From contig OX467085.1 in the NCBI GenBank assembly GCA_950106755.1, forward strand, positions 2,232,001 to 2,296,000: a DNA stretch of 64,000 nt, given 5' to 3'. The translations under genes and the position numbers were made by a program. Source of the DNA: Climacium dendroides. Its lineage: Eukaryota; Streptophyta; Bryopsida; Hypnales; Climaciaceae. Shown here in pieces: positions 12,821-26,243 of the stretch (its first letter is position 1; the number at the start of each line of letters is the position of its first letter). The notes beneath the pieces are model-generated. The model made no database searches, was not told the DNA's origin, and saw nothing but the letters and a program-made list of their open reading frames with translations.

Positions 12821-14377
12821 GCATGTCCGAAATTATAACACACAAGTTGCAAATCGTCGAAATAGTTAGGATTCATGGAAAAATGAAGTTTAAGAAAACC
12901 GTATTGCTTCCCCACACTTTTTCAATCGAAATGGGTGTTAAAAAAATCAGACTCTAAAAATCATGCTGTATTTAATAGAAACCAAACCAATAAATTATAG
13001 GCTTTTGACGTGGAAGCATGTCCGAAATCATAACACACAAGTTGCAAATCGTCGAAATAGTTAGGATTCATGGAAAAATGAAGTTTAAGAGAACCCTATT
13101 GCTTCCCTACACTTTTTCAATTGAAATGGGTGTTGAAGAATGAGACTCTAAAAATCATGTTGTATTTAATAGATACCAAACCCATAAATTATAGGCTTTT
13201 GACGTGGAAGCATGTCCGAAATCATAACACACAAGTTGCAAATCGTCGAAATAGTTAGGATTCATGGAAAAATGAAGTTTAAGAGAACCCTATTGCTTCC
13301 CTACACTTTTTCAATTGAAATGGGTGTTGAAGAATGAGACTCTAAAAATCATGTTGTATTTAATAGAAACCAAACCAATAAATTATAGGCTTTTGACGTG
13401 GAAGCATGTCCGAAATCATAACACACAAGTTGCAAATCGTCGAAATAGTTAGGATTCATGGAAAAATGAAGTTTAAGAGAACCCTATTGCTTCCCTACAC
13501 TTTTTCAATTGAAATGGGTGTTGAAGAATGAGACTCTAAAAATCATGTTGTATTTAATAGATACCAAACCCATAAATTATAGGCTTTTGACGTGGAAGCA
13601 TGTCCGAAATCATAACACACAAGTTGCAAATCTTCGAAATAGTTAGGATTCATGGAAAAATGAAGTTTAAGAGAACCCTATTGCTTCCCCAGTCTTTTTC
13701 AATCGAAATGGGTGTTAAAAATAATCAGACTCTAAAAATCATGCTGTATTTAATAGAAACCAAACCAATAAATTATAGGCTTTTGACGTGGAAGCATGTC
13801 CGAAATTATAACACACAAGTTGCAAATCGTCGAAATAGTTAGGATTCATGGAAAAATGAAGTTTAAGAGAACCCTATTGCTTCCCCACACTTTTTCATTT
13901 GAAATGGGTGTTGAAAAATGAGACTCTAAAAATCATGTTGTATTTAATAGATACCAAACCAATAAATTATAGGCTTTTGTTGTCGAAGCATGTCCGAAAT
14001 TATAACACACAAGTTGCAAATCGTCGAAATAGTTAGGATTCATGGATAAATGAAGTTTAAGAGAACCCTATTGCTTTCCCACACTTTTTCAATTGAAATG
14101 GGTGTTGAAGAATGAGACTCTAAAAATCATGTTGTATTTAATAGATACCAAACCAATAAATTATAGGCTTTTGACGTGGAAGCATGTCCGAAATTATAAC
14201 ACACAAGTTGCAAATCGTCGAAATAGTTAGGATTCATGGAAAAATGAAGTTTAAGAGAACCCTATTGCTTCCGCACACTTTTTCAATTGAAATGGGTGTT
14301 GAAGAATGAGACTCTAAAAATCATGTTGTATTTAATAGATACCAAACCAATAAATTATAGGCTTTTGACGTGGAAGC

Positions 14378-17300
14378 ATGTCCGAAATTATAACACACAA
14401 GTTGCAAATCGTCGAAATAGTTAGGATTCATGGAAAAATGAAGTTTAAGAGAACCCTATTGCTTCCCCACACTTTTTCAATCGAAATGGGTGTTAAAAAA
14501 ATCAGACTTTAAAAATCATGCTGTATTTAATAGAAACCAAACCAATAAATTATAGGCTTTTGACATGGAAGCATGTCCGAAATTATAACACACAAGTTGC
14601 AAATCGTCGAAATAGTTAGGATTCATGGATAAATGAAGTTTAAGAGAACCCTATTGCTTTCCCACACTTTTTCAATCGAAATGGGTGTTAAAAAAATCAG
14701 ACTCTAAAAATCATACTGTATTTAATAGAAACCAAACCAATAAATTATAGGCTTTTGACGTGGAAGCATGTCCGAAATTATAACACACAAGTTGCAAATC
14801 GTCGAAATACTTAGGATTCATGGAAAAATGAAGTTTAAGAGAACCCTATTGCTTCCCCACACTTTTTCAATCGAAATGGGTGTTAAAAAAATCAGACTTT
14901 AAAAATCATGCTGTATTTAATAGAAACCAAACCAATAAATTATAGGCTTTTGACATGGAAGCATGTCCGAAATTATAACACACAAGTTGCAAATCGTCGA
15001 AATAGTTAGGATTCATGGATAAATGAAGTTTAAGAGAACCCTATTGCTTTCCCACACTTTTTCAATCGAAATGGGTGTTAAAAAAATCAGACTCTAAAAA
15101 TCATGCTGTATTTAATAGAAACCAAACCAATAAATTATAGGCTTTTGACATGGAAGCATGTCCGAAATTATAACACACAAGTTGCAAATCGTCGAAATAG
15201 TTAGGATTCATGGATAAATGAAGTTTAAGAGAACCCTATTGCTTTCCCACACTTTTTCAATCGAAATGGGTGTTAAAAAAATCAGACTCTAAAAATCATA
15301 CTGTATTTAATAGAAACCAAACCAATAAATTATAGGCTTTTGACGTGGAAGCATGTCCGAAATTATAACACACAAGTTGCAAATCGTCGAAATAGTTAGG
15401 ATTCATGGAAAAATGAAGTTTAAGAGAACCCTATTGCTTCCCCACACTTTTTCAATCGAAATGGGTGTTAAAAAAATCAGACTTTAAAAATCATGCTGTA
15501 TTTAATAGAAACCAAACCAATAAATTATAGGCTTTTGACATGGAAGCATGTCCGAAATTATAACACACAAGTTGCAAATCGTCGAAATAGTTAGGATTCA
15601 TGGATAAATGAAGTTTAAGAGAACCCTATTGCTTTCCCACACTTTTTCAATTGAAATGGGTGTTGAAGAATGAGACTCTAAAAATCATGTTGTATTTAAT
15701 AGATACCAAACCAATAAATTATAGGCTTTTGACGTGGAAGCATGTCCGAAATTATAACACACAAGTTGCAAATCGTCGAAATAGTTAGGATTCATGGATA
15801 AATGAAGTTTAAGAGAACCCTATTGCTTTCCCACACTTTTTCAATCGAAATGGGTGTTAAAAAAATCAGACTCTAAAAATCATACTGTATTTAATAGAAA
15901 CCAAACCAATAAATTATAGGCTTTTGACGTGGAAGCATGTCCGAAATTATAACACACAAGTTGCAAATCGTCGAAATACTTAGGATTCATGGAAAAATGA
16001 AGTTTAAGAGAACCCTATTGCTTCCCCACACTTTTTCAATTGAAATGGGTGTTGAAGAATGAGACTCTAAAAATCATGTTGTATTTAATAGATACCAAAC
16101 CAATAAATTATAGGCTTTTGACGTGGAAGCATGTCCGAAATTATAACACACAAGTTGCAAATCGTCGAAATAGTTAGGATTCATGGAAAAATGAAGTTTA
16201 AGAGAACCCTATTGCTTCCCCACACTTTTTCAATCGAAATGGGTGTTAAAAAAATCAGACTTTAAAAATCATGCTGTATTTAATAGAAACCAAACCAATA
16301 AATTATAGGCTTTTGACATGGAAGCATGTCCGAAATTATAACACACAAGTTGCAAATCGTCGAAATAGTTAGGATTCATGGATAAATGAAGTTTAAGAGA
16401 ACCCTATTGCTTTCCCACACTTTTTCAATCGAAATGGGTGTTAAAAAAATCAGACTCTAAAAATCATACTGTATTTAATAGAAACCAAACCAATAAATTA
16501 TAGGCTTTTGACGTGGAAGCATGTCCGAAATTATAACACACAAGTTGCAAATCGTCGAAATACTTAGGATTCATGGAAAAATGAAGTTTAAGAGAACCCT
16601 ATTGCTTCCCCACACTTTTTCAATCGAAATGGGTGTTAAAAAAATCAGACTTTAAAAATCATGCTGTATTTAATAGAAACCAAACCAATAAATTATAGGC
16701 TTTTGACATGGAAGCATGTCCGAAATTATAACACACAAGTTGCAAATCGTCGAAATAGTTAGGATTCATGGATAAATGAAGTTTAAGAGAACCCTATTGC
16801 TTTCCCACACTTTTTCAATCGAAATGGGTGTTAAAAAAATCAGACTCTAAAAATCATGCTGTATTTAATAGAAACCAAACCAATAAATTATAGGCTTTTG
16901 ACATGGAAGCATGTCCGAAATTATAACACACAAGTTGCAAATCGTCGAAATAGTTAGGATTCATGGATAAATGAAGTTTAAGAGAACCCTATTGCTTTCC
17001 CACACTTTTTCAATCGAAATGGGTGTTAAAAAAATCAGACTCTAAAAATCATACTGTATTTAATAGAAACCAAACCAATAAATTATAGGCTTTTGACGTG
17101 GAAGCATGTCCGAAATTATAACACACAAGTTGCAAATCGTCGAAATAGTTAGGATTCATGGATAAATGAAGTTTAAGAGAACCCTATTGCTTTCCCACAC
17201 TTTTTCAATCGAAATGGGTGTTAAAAAAATCAGACTCTAAAAATCATACTGTATTTAATAGAAACCAAACCAATAAATTATAGGCTTTTGACGTGGAAGC

Positions 17301-18469
17301 ATGTCCGAAATTATAACACACAAGTTGCAAATCGTCGAAATACTTAGGATTCATGGAAAAATGAAGTTTAAGAGAACCCTATTGCTTCCCCACACTTTTT
17401 CAATCGAAATGGGTGTTAAAAAAATCAGACTTTAAAAATCATGCTGTATTTAATAGAAACCAAACCAATAAATTATAGGCTTTTGACATGGAAGCATGTC
17501 CGAAATTATAACACACAAGTTGCAAATCGTCGAAATAGTTAGGATTCATGGATAAATGAAGTTTAAGAGAACCCTATTGCTTTCCCACACTTTTTCAATC
17601 GAAATGGGTGTTAAAAAAATCAGACTCTAAAAATCATGCTGTATTTAATAGAAACCAAACCAATAAATTATAGGCTTTTGACATGGAAGCATGTCCGAAA
17701 TTATAACACACAAGTTGCAAATCGTCGAAATAGTTAGGATTCATGGATAAATGAAGTTTAAGAGAACCCTATTGCTTTCCCACACTTTTTCAATCGAAAT
17801 GGGTGTTAAAAAAATCAGACTCTAAAAATCATACTGTATTTAATAGAAACCAAACCAATAAATTATAGGCTTTTGACGTGGAAGCATGTCCGAAATTATA
17901 ACACACAAGTTGCAAATCGTCGAAATAGTTAGGATTCATGGAAAAATGAAGTTTAAGAGAACCCTATTGCTTCCCCACACTTTTTCAATCGAAATGGGTG
18001 TTAAAAAAATCAGACTTTAAAAATCATGCTGTATTTAATAGAAACCAAACCAATAAATTATAGGCTTTTGACATGGAAGCATGTCCGAAATTATAACACA
18101 CAAGTTGCAAATCGTCGAAATAGTTAGGATTCATGGATAAATGAAGTTTAAGAGAACCCTATTGCTTTCCCACACTTTTTCAATTGAAATGGGTGTTGAA
18201 GAATGAGACTCTAAAAATCATGTTGTATTTAATAGATACCAAACCAATAAATTATAGGCTTTTGACGTGGAAGCATGTCCGAAATTATAACACACAAGTT
18301 GCAAATCGTCGAAATAGTTAGGATTCATGGATAAATGAAGTTTAAGAGAACCCTATTGCTTTCCCACACTTTTTCAATCGAAATGGGTGTTAAAAAAATC
18401 AGACTCTAAAAATCATACTGTATTTAATAGAAACCAAACCAATAAATTATAGGCTTTTGACGTGGAAGC
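14378..18469 (+). repeat. Local expansion of 195-bp class-B monomers (GACATGG block)
   Basis: Twenty-one monomers, 17 of them 195 bp, built from a few sub-types. P has CAGACTTTAAAAATC and a GACATGG junction; P' is P with AATACTTAGG. Q has GGATAAATG, CTTTCCCAC, CATACTG and GACGTGG. R has GGATAAATG, CATGCTG and GACATGG. S is a 194-bp class-A form. Reading order from 14,378: P Q P' R Q P S Q A P Q P' R Q Q P' R Q P S Q, where A is a class-A unit with AATACTTAGG. The internal P' R Q unit recurs at 780 bp (16,521 and 17,301), and P' R Q P S Q recurs at 2,533 bp (14,768 and 17,301). At about 8.5-9.1 kb and 22.2-22.7 kb only the short order P S Q is present. Confidence 0.88.
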
Positions 18470-18652
18470 ATGTCCGAAATTATAACACACAAGTTGCAAA
18501 TCGTCGAAATACTTAGGATTCATGGAAAAATGAAGTTTAAGAGAACCCTATTGCTTCCCCACACTTTTTCAATTGAAATGGGTGTTGAAGAATGAGACTC
18601 TAAAAATCATGTTGTATTTAATAGATACCAAACCAATAAATTATAGGCTTTT

Positions 18653-21600
18653 GACGTCAAAGCATGTCCGAAATTATAACACACAAGTTGCAAATCGTCG
18701 AAATAGTTAGGATTCATGGAAAAATGAAGTTTAAGAAAACCGTATTGCTTCCCCACACTTTTTCAATCGAAATGGGTGTTAAAAAAATCAGACTCTAAAA
18801 ATCATGCTGTATTTAATAGAAACCAAACCAATAAATTATAGGCTTTTGACTTGGAAGCATGTCCGAAATCATAACACACAAGTTGCAAATCGTCGAAATA
18901 GTTAGGATTCATGGAAAAATGAAGTTTAAGAGAACCCTATTGCTTCCCCACACTTTTTCAATTGAAATGGGTGTTGAAGAATGAGACTCTAAAAATCATG
19001 TTGTATTTAATAGATACCAAACCAATAAATTATAGGCTTTTGACGTCAAAGCATGTCCGAAATTATAACACACAAGTTGCAAATCGTCGAAATAGTTAGG
19101 ATTCATGGAAAAATGAAGTTTAAGAGAACCCTATTGCTTCCCCACACTTTTTCAATTGAAATGGGTGTTGAAGAATGAGACTCTAAAAATCATGTTGTAT
19201 TCAATAGATACCAAACCAATAAATTATAGGCTTTTGACGTCGAAGCATGTCCGAAATTATAACACACAAGTTGCAAATCGTCGAAATAGTTAGGATTCAT
19301 GGAAAAATGAAGTTTAAGAGAACCCTATTGCTTCCCCACACTTTTTCAATTGAAATGGGTGTTGAAGAATGAGACTCTAAAAATCATGTTGTATTCAATA
19401 GATACCAAATCAATAAATTATAGGCTTTTGACGTGGAAGCATGTCCGAAATCATAACACACAAGTTGCAAATCGTCGAAATAGTTAGGATTCATGGAAAA
19501 ATGAAGTTTAAGAGAACCCTATTGCTTCCCCACACTTTTTCAATTGAAATGGGTGTTGAAGAATGAGACTCTAAAAATCATGTTGTATTTAATAGATACC
19601 AAACCAATAAATTATAGGCTTTTGACGTGGAAGCATGTCCGAAATTATAATACACAAGTTGCAAATCGTCGAAATAGTTAGGATTCATGGATAAATGAAG
19701 TTTAAGAGAACCCTATTGCTTCCCCACACTTTTTCAATTGAAATGGGTGTTGAAGAATGAGACTCTAAAAATCATGTTGTATTTAATAGATACCAAACCA
19801 ATAAATTATAGGCTTTTGACGTCAAAGCATGTCCGAAATTATAACACACAAGTTGCAAATCGTCGAAATAGTTAGGATTCATGGAAAAATGAAGTTTAAG
19901 AAAACCGTATTGCTTCCCCACACTTTTTCAATCGAAATGGGTGTTAAAAAAATCAGACTCTAAAAATCATGCTGTATTTAATAGAAACCAAACCAATAAA
20001 TTATAGGCTTTTGACGTGGAAGCATGTCCGAAATCATAACACACAAGTTGCAAATCGTCGAAATAGTTAGGATTCATGGAAAAATGAAGTTTAAGAGAAC
20101 CCTATTGCTTCCCTACACTTTTTCAATTGAAATGGGTGTTGAAGAATGAGACTCTAAAAATCATGTTGTATTTAATAGATACCAAACCCATAAATTATAG
20201 GCTTTTGACGTGGAAGCATGTCCGAAATCATAACACACAAGTTGCAAATCGTCGAAATAGTTAGGATTCATGGAAAAATGAAGTTTAAGAGAACCCTATT
20301 GCTTCCCCACACTTTTTCAATTGAAATGGGTGTTGAAGAATGAGACTCTAAAAATCATGTTGTATTTAATAGATACCAAACCAATAAATTATAGGCTTTT
20401 GACGTGGAAGCATGTCCGAAATTATAATACACAAGTTGCAAATCGTCGAAATAGTTAGGATTCATGGATAAATGAAGTTTAAGAGAACCCTATTGCTTCC
20501 CCAGTCTTTTTCAATTGAAATGGGTGTTGAAGAATGAGACTCTAAAAATCATGTTGTATTTAATAGATACCAAACCAATAAATTATAGGCTTTTGACGTC
20601 AAAGCATGTCCGAAATTATAACACACAAGTTGCAAATCGTCGAAATAGTTAGGATTCATGGAAAAATGAAGTTTAAGAAAACCGTATTGCTTCCCCACAC
20701 TTTTTCAATCGAAATGGGTGTTAAAAAAATCAGACTCTAAAAATCATGCTGTATTTAATAGAAACCAAACCAATAAATTATAGGCTTTTGACGTGGAAGC
20801 ATGTCCGAAATCATAACACACAAGTTGCAAATCGTCGAAATAGTTAGGATTCATGGAAAAATGAAGTTTAAGAGAACCCTATTGCTTCCCTACACTTTTT
20901 CAATTGAAATGGGTGTTGAAGAATGAGACTCTAAAAATCATGTTGTATTTAATAGATACCAAACCCATAAATTATAGGCTTTTGACGTGGAAGCATGTCC
21001 GAAATCATAACACACAAGTTGCAAATCGTCGAAATAGTTAGGATTCATGGAAAAATGAAGTTTAAGAGAACCCTATTGCTTCCCTACACTTTTTCAATTG
21101 AAATGGGTGTTGAAGAATGAGACTCTAAAAATCATGTTGTATTTAATAGAAACCAAACCAATAAATTATAGGCTTTTGACGTGGAAGCATGTCCGAAATC
21201 ATAACACACAAGTTGCAAATCGTCGAAATAGTTAGGATTCATGGAAAAATGAAGTTTAAGAGAACCCTATTGCTTCCCTACACTTTTTCAATTGAAATGG
21301 GTGTTGAAGAATGAGACTCTAAAAATCATGTTGTATTTAATAGATACCAAACCCATAAATTATAGGCTTTTGACGTGGAAGCATGTCCGAAATCATAACA
21401 CACAAGTTGCAAATCTTCGAAATAGTTAGGATTCATGGAAAAATGAAGTTTAAGAGAACCCTATTGCTTCCCCAGTCTTTTTCAATCGAAATGGGTGTTA
21501 AAAATAATCAGACTCTAAAAATCATGCTGTATTTAATAGAAACCAAACCAATAAATTATAGGCTTTTGACGTGGAAGCATGTCCGAAATTATAACACACA

Positions 21601-22454
21601 AGTTGCAAATCGTCGAAATAGTTAGGATTCATGGAAAAATGAAGTTTAAGAGAACCCTATTGCTTCCCCACACTTTTTCATTTGAAATGGGTGTTGAAAA
21701 ATGAGACTCTAAAAATCATGTTGTATTTAATAGATACCAAACCAATAAATTATAGGCTTTTGTTGTCGAAGCATGTCCGAAATTATAACACACAAGTTGC
21801 AAATCGTCGAAATAGTTAGGATTCATGGATAAATGAAGTTTAAGAGAACCCTATTGCTTTCCCACACTTTTTCAATTGAAATGGGTGTTGAAGAATGAGA
21901 CTCTAAAAATCATGTTGTATTTAATAGATACCAAACCAATAAATTATAGGCTTTTGACGTGGAAGCATGTCCGAAATTATAACACACAAGTTGCAAATCG
22001 TCGAAATAGTTAGGATTCATGGAAAAATGAAGTTTAAGAGAACCCTATTGCTTCCGCACACTTTTTCAATTGAAATGGGTGTTGAAGAATGAGACTCTAA
22101 AAATCATGTTGTATTTAATAGATACCAAACCAATAAATTATAGGCTTTTGACGTGGAAGCATGTCCGAAATTATAACACACAAGTTGCAAATCGTCGAAA
22201 TAGTTAGGATTCATGGAAAAATGAAGTTTAAGAGAACCCTATTGCTTCCCCACACTTTTTCAATCGAAATGGGTGTTAAAAAAATCAGACTTTAAAAATC
22301 ATGCTGTATTTAATAGAAACCAAACCAATAAATTATAGGCATTTGACATGGAAGCATGTCCGAAATTATAACACACAAGTTGCAAATCGTCGAAATAGTT
22401 AGGATTCATGGATAAATGAAGTTTAAGAGAACCCTATTGCTTTCCCACACTTTT
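18653..22454 (+). repeat. Second copy of the 9.3-14.67 kb block
   Basis: The left part matches from 9,316 at offset 9,337 bp up to about 20.7 kb, with GACGTCAAAGC, ATAATACAC, CCCTAC/CCCATAA and CAGTC-CAATTG monomers in the same order. The right part matches 12.7-14.67 kb at offset 7,783 bp, including the 196-bp monomers 13,600/21,383, CCGCAC at 14,271/22,054 and CAGACTTT at 14,501/22,284. The two blocks flank the local expansion at 14.4-18.5 kb. The match ends at about 14,670/22,454. Confidence 0.83.
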
Positions 22455-23210
22455 TCAATTGAAATGGGTGTTGAAGAATGAGACTCTAAAAATCATGTTG
22501 TATTTAATAGATACCAAACCAATAAATTATAGGCTTTTGACGTGGAAGCATGTCCGAAATTATAACACACAAGTTGCAAATCGTCGAAATAGTTAGGATT
22601 CATGGATAAATGAAGTTTAAGAGAACCCTATTGCTTTCCCACACTTTTTCAATCGAAATGGGTGTTAAAAAAATCAGACTCTAAAAATCATACTGTATTT
22701 AATAGAAACCAAACCAATAAATTATAGGCTTTTGACGTGGAAGCATGTCCGAAATTATAACACACAAGTTGCAAATCGTCGAAATACTTAGGATTCATGG
22801 AAAAATGAAGTTTAAGAGAACCCTATTGCTTCCCCACACTTTTTCAATTGAAATGGGTGTTGAAGAATGAGACTCTAAAAATCATGTTGTATTTAATAGA
22901 TACCAAACCAATAAATTATAGGCTTTTGACGTCAAAGCATGTCCGAAATTATAACACACAAGTTGCAAATCGTCGAAATAGTTAGGATTCATGGAAAAAT
23001 GAAGTTTAAGAAAACCGTATTGCTTCCCCACACTTTTTCAATCGAAATGGGTGTTAAAAAAATCAGACTCTAAAAATCATGCTGTATTTAATAGAAACCA
23101 AACCAATAAATTATAGGCTTTTGACGTGGAAGCATGTCCGAAATCATAACACACAAGTTGCAAATCGTCGAAATAGTTAGGATTCATGGAAAAATGAAGT
23201 TTAAGAGAAC
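21757..23210 (+). repeat. Second copy of the 8,145-9,598 segment
   Basis: Colinear with 8,145-9,598 at 13,612 bp. One difference lies just before the GACATGG junction, where GGCATTTGACATGG replaces GGCTTTTGACATGG. The match stops near 23,211, where CCTATTGGTTCCCC appears here. Confidence 0.83.
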
Positions 23211-25940
23211 CCTATTGGTTCCCCACACTTTTTCAATTGAAATGGGTGTTGAAGAATGAGACTCTAAAAATCATGTTGTATTTAATAGATACCAAACCAA
23301 TAAATTATAGGCTTTTGACGTGGAAGCATGTCCGAAATTATAACACACAAGTTGCAAATCGTCGAAATAGTTAGGATTCATGGATAAATGAAGTTTAAGA
23401 GAACCCTATTGCTTCCGCACACTTTTTCAATTGAAATGGGTGTTGAAGAATGAGACTCTAAAAATCATGTTGTATTTAATAGATACCAAACCAATAAATT
23501 ATAGGCTTTTGTTGTCGAAGCATGTCCGAAATTATAACACACAAGTTGCAAATCGTCGAAATAGTTAGGATTCATGGATAAATGAAGTTTAAGAGAACCC
23601 TATTGCTTTCCCACACTTTTTCAATTGAAATGGGTGTTGAAGAATGAGACTCTAAAAATCATGTTGTATTTAATAGATACCAAACCAATAAATTATAGGC
23701 TTTTGACGTGGAAGCATGTCCGAAATTATAACACACAAGTTGCAAATCGTCGAAATAGTTAGGATTCATGGAAAAATGAAGTTTAAGAGAACCCTATTGC
23801 TTTCCCACACTTTTTCAATCGAAATGGGTGTTAAAAAAATCAGACTCTAAAAATCATGCTGTATTTAATGGAAACCAAACCAATAAATTATAGGCTTTTG
23901 ACGTGGAAGCATGTCCGAAATTATAACACACAAGTTGCAAATCGTCGAAATAGTTAGGATTCATGGAAAAATGAAGTTTAAGAGAACCCTATTGCTTCCC
24001 CACACTTTTTCAATCGAAATGGGTGTTAAAAAAATCAGACTCTAAAAATCATGCTGTATTTAATGGAAACCAAACCAATAAATTATAGGCTTTTGACGTG
24101 GAAGCATGTCCGAAATTATAACACACAAGTTGCAAATCGTCGAAATAGTTAGGATTCATGGAAAAATGAAGTTTAAGAAAACCCTATTGCTTCCCCACAC
24201 TTTTTCAATCGAAATGGGTGTTAAAAAAATCAGACTCTAAAAATCATGCTGTATTTAATGGAAACCAAACCAATAAATTATAGGCTTTTGACGTGGAAGC
24301 ATGTCCGAAATTATAACACACAAGTTGCAAATCGTCGAAATAGTTAGGATTCATGGAAAAATGAAGTTTAAGAGAACCCTATTGCTTCCCCACACTTTTT
24401 CAATTGAAATGGGTGTTGAAGAATGAGACTCTAAAAATCATGTTGTATTTAATAGATACCAAACCCATAAATTATAGGCTTTTGACGTGGAAGCATGTCC
24501 GAAATTATAACACACAAGTTGCAAATCGTCGAAATAGTTAGGATTCATGGATAAATGAAGTTTAAGAGAACCCTATTGCTTTCCCACACTTTTTCAATCA
24601 AAATGGGTGTTAAAAAAATCAGACTCTAAAAATCATACTGTATTTAATAGAAACCAAACCAATAAATTATAGGCTTTTGACGTGGAAGCATGTCCGAAAT
24701 TATAACACACAAGTTGCAAATCGTCGAAATACTTAGGATTCATGGAAAAATGAAGTTTAAGAGAACCCTATTGCTTCCCCACACTTTTTCAATTGAAATG
24801 GGTGTTGAAGAATGAGACTCTAAAAATCATGTTGTATTTAATAGATACCAAACCAATAAATTATAGGCTTTTGACGTCAAAGCATGTCCGAAATTATAAC
24901 ACACAAGTTGCAAATCGTCGAAATAGTTAGGATTCATGGAAAAATGAAGTTTAAGAAAACCGTATTGCTTCCCCACACTTTTTCAATAGAAATGGGTGTT
25001 AAAAAAATCAGACTCTAAAAATCATGCTGTATTTAATAGAAACCAAACCAATAAATTATAGGCTTTTGACGTGGAAGCATGTCCGAAATCATAACACACA
25101 AGTTGCAAATCGTCGAAATAGTTAGGATTCATGGAAAAATGAAGTTTAAGAGAACCCTATTGGTTCCCCACACTTTTTCAATTGAAATGGGTGTTGAAGA
25201 ATGAGACTCTAAAAATCATGTTGTATTTAATAGATACCAAACCAATAAATTATAGGCTTTTGACGTGGAAGCATGTCCGAAATTATAACACACAAGTTGC
25301 AAATCGTCGAAATAGTTAGGATTCATGGATAAATGAAGTTTAAGAGAACCCTATTGCTTCCGCACACTTTTTCAATTGAAATGGGTGTTGAAGAATGAGA
25401 CTCTAAAAATCATGTTGTATTTAATAGATACCAAACCAATAAATTATAGGCTTTTGTTGTCGAAGCATGTCCGAAATTATAACACACAAGTTGCAAATCG
25501 TCGAAATAGTTAGGATTCATGGATAAATGAAGTTTAAGAGAACCCTATTGCTTTCCCACACTTTTTCAATTGAAATGGGTGTTGAAGAATGAGACTCTAA
25601 AAATCATGTTGTATTTAATAGATACCAAACCAATAAATTATAGGCTTTTGACGTGGAAGCATGTCCGAAATTATAACACACAAGTTGCAAATCGTCGAAA
25701 TAGTTAGGATTCATGGAAAAATGAAGTTTAAGAGAACCCTATTGCTTTCCCACACTTTTTCAATCGAAATGGGTGTTAAAAAAATCAGACTCTAAAAATC
25801 ATGCTGTATTTAATGGAAACCAAACCAATAAATTATAGGCTTTTGACGTGGAAGCATGTCCGAAATTATAACACACAAGTTGCAAATCGTCGAAATAGTT
25901 AGGATTCATGGAAAAATGAAGTTTAAGAGAACCCTATTGC
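22545..25940 (+). repeat. Ten-monomer HOR (1,945 bp), tandem duplication
   Basis: Copy 1 is about 22,545-23,990 and copy 2 about 24,490-25,940. Markers at the 1,945-bp offset are AATACTTAGG (GAAATACTTA 22,781/24,726), GACGTCAAAGC (22,928/24,873), the rare CCTATTGGTTCCCC (23,211/25,156) and TTAATGGAAACC (23,861/25,806). Three consecutive class-B monomers with TTAATGGAAACC (23.7-24.3 kb) lie between the copies. Copy 2 has private changes CAATCAAAATGG (near 24,598) and CAATAGAAATGG (near 24,985). Confidence 0.86.
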
Positions 25941-26243
25941 TTCCCCACACTTTTTCAATTGAAATGGGTGTTGAAGAATGAGACTCTAAAAATCATGTTG
26001 TATTTAATAGATACCAAACCCATAAATTATAGGCTTTTGACGTGGAAGCATGTCCGAAATTATAACACACAAGTTGCAAATCGTCGAAATAGTTAGGATT
26101 CATGGAAAAATGAAGTTTAAGAGAACCCTATTGCTTCCGCACACTTTTTCAATTGAAATGGGTGTTGAAGAATGAGACTCTAAAAATCATGTTGTATTTA
26201 ATAGATACCAAACCAATAAATTATAGGCTTTTGACGTGGAAGC

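Larger units (their letters stand above)
9950..13050 (+). repeat. Eight-monomer HOR (1,554 bp), two tandem copies
   Basis: Markers repeat at 1,554 bp: GACGTCAAAGC at 10,481/12,035 and 11,258/12,812, CAGTCTTTTTCAATTG at 11,166/12,720, and the AAATCAATAA monomer near 10,066/11,620. The related block at 18.65-21.4 kb holds only one copy of this octamer. That accounts for its offset changing from 9,337 bp to 7,783 bp. Block ends are approximate because adjacent monomers are very similar. Confidence 0.82.
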
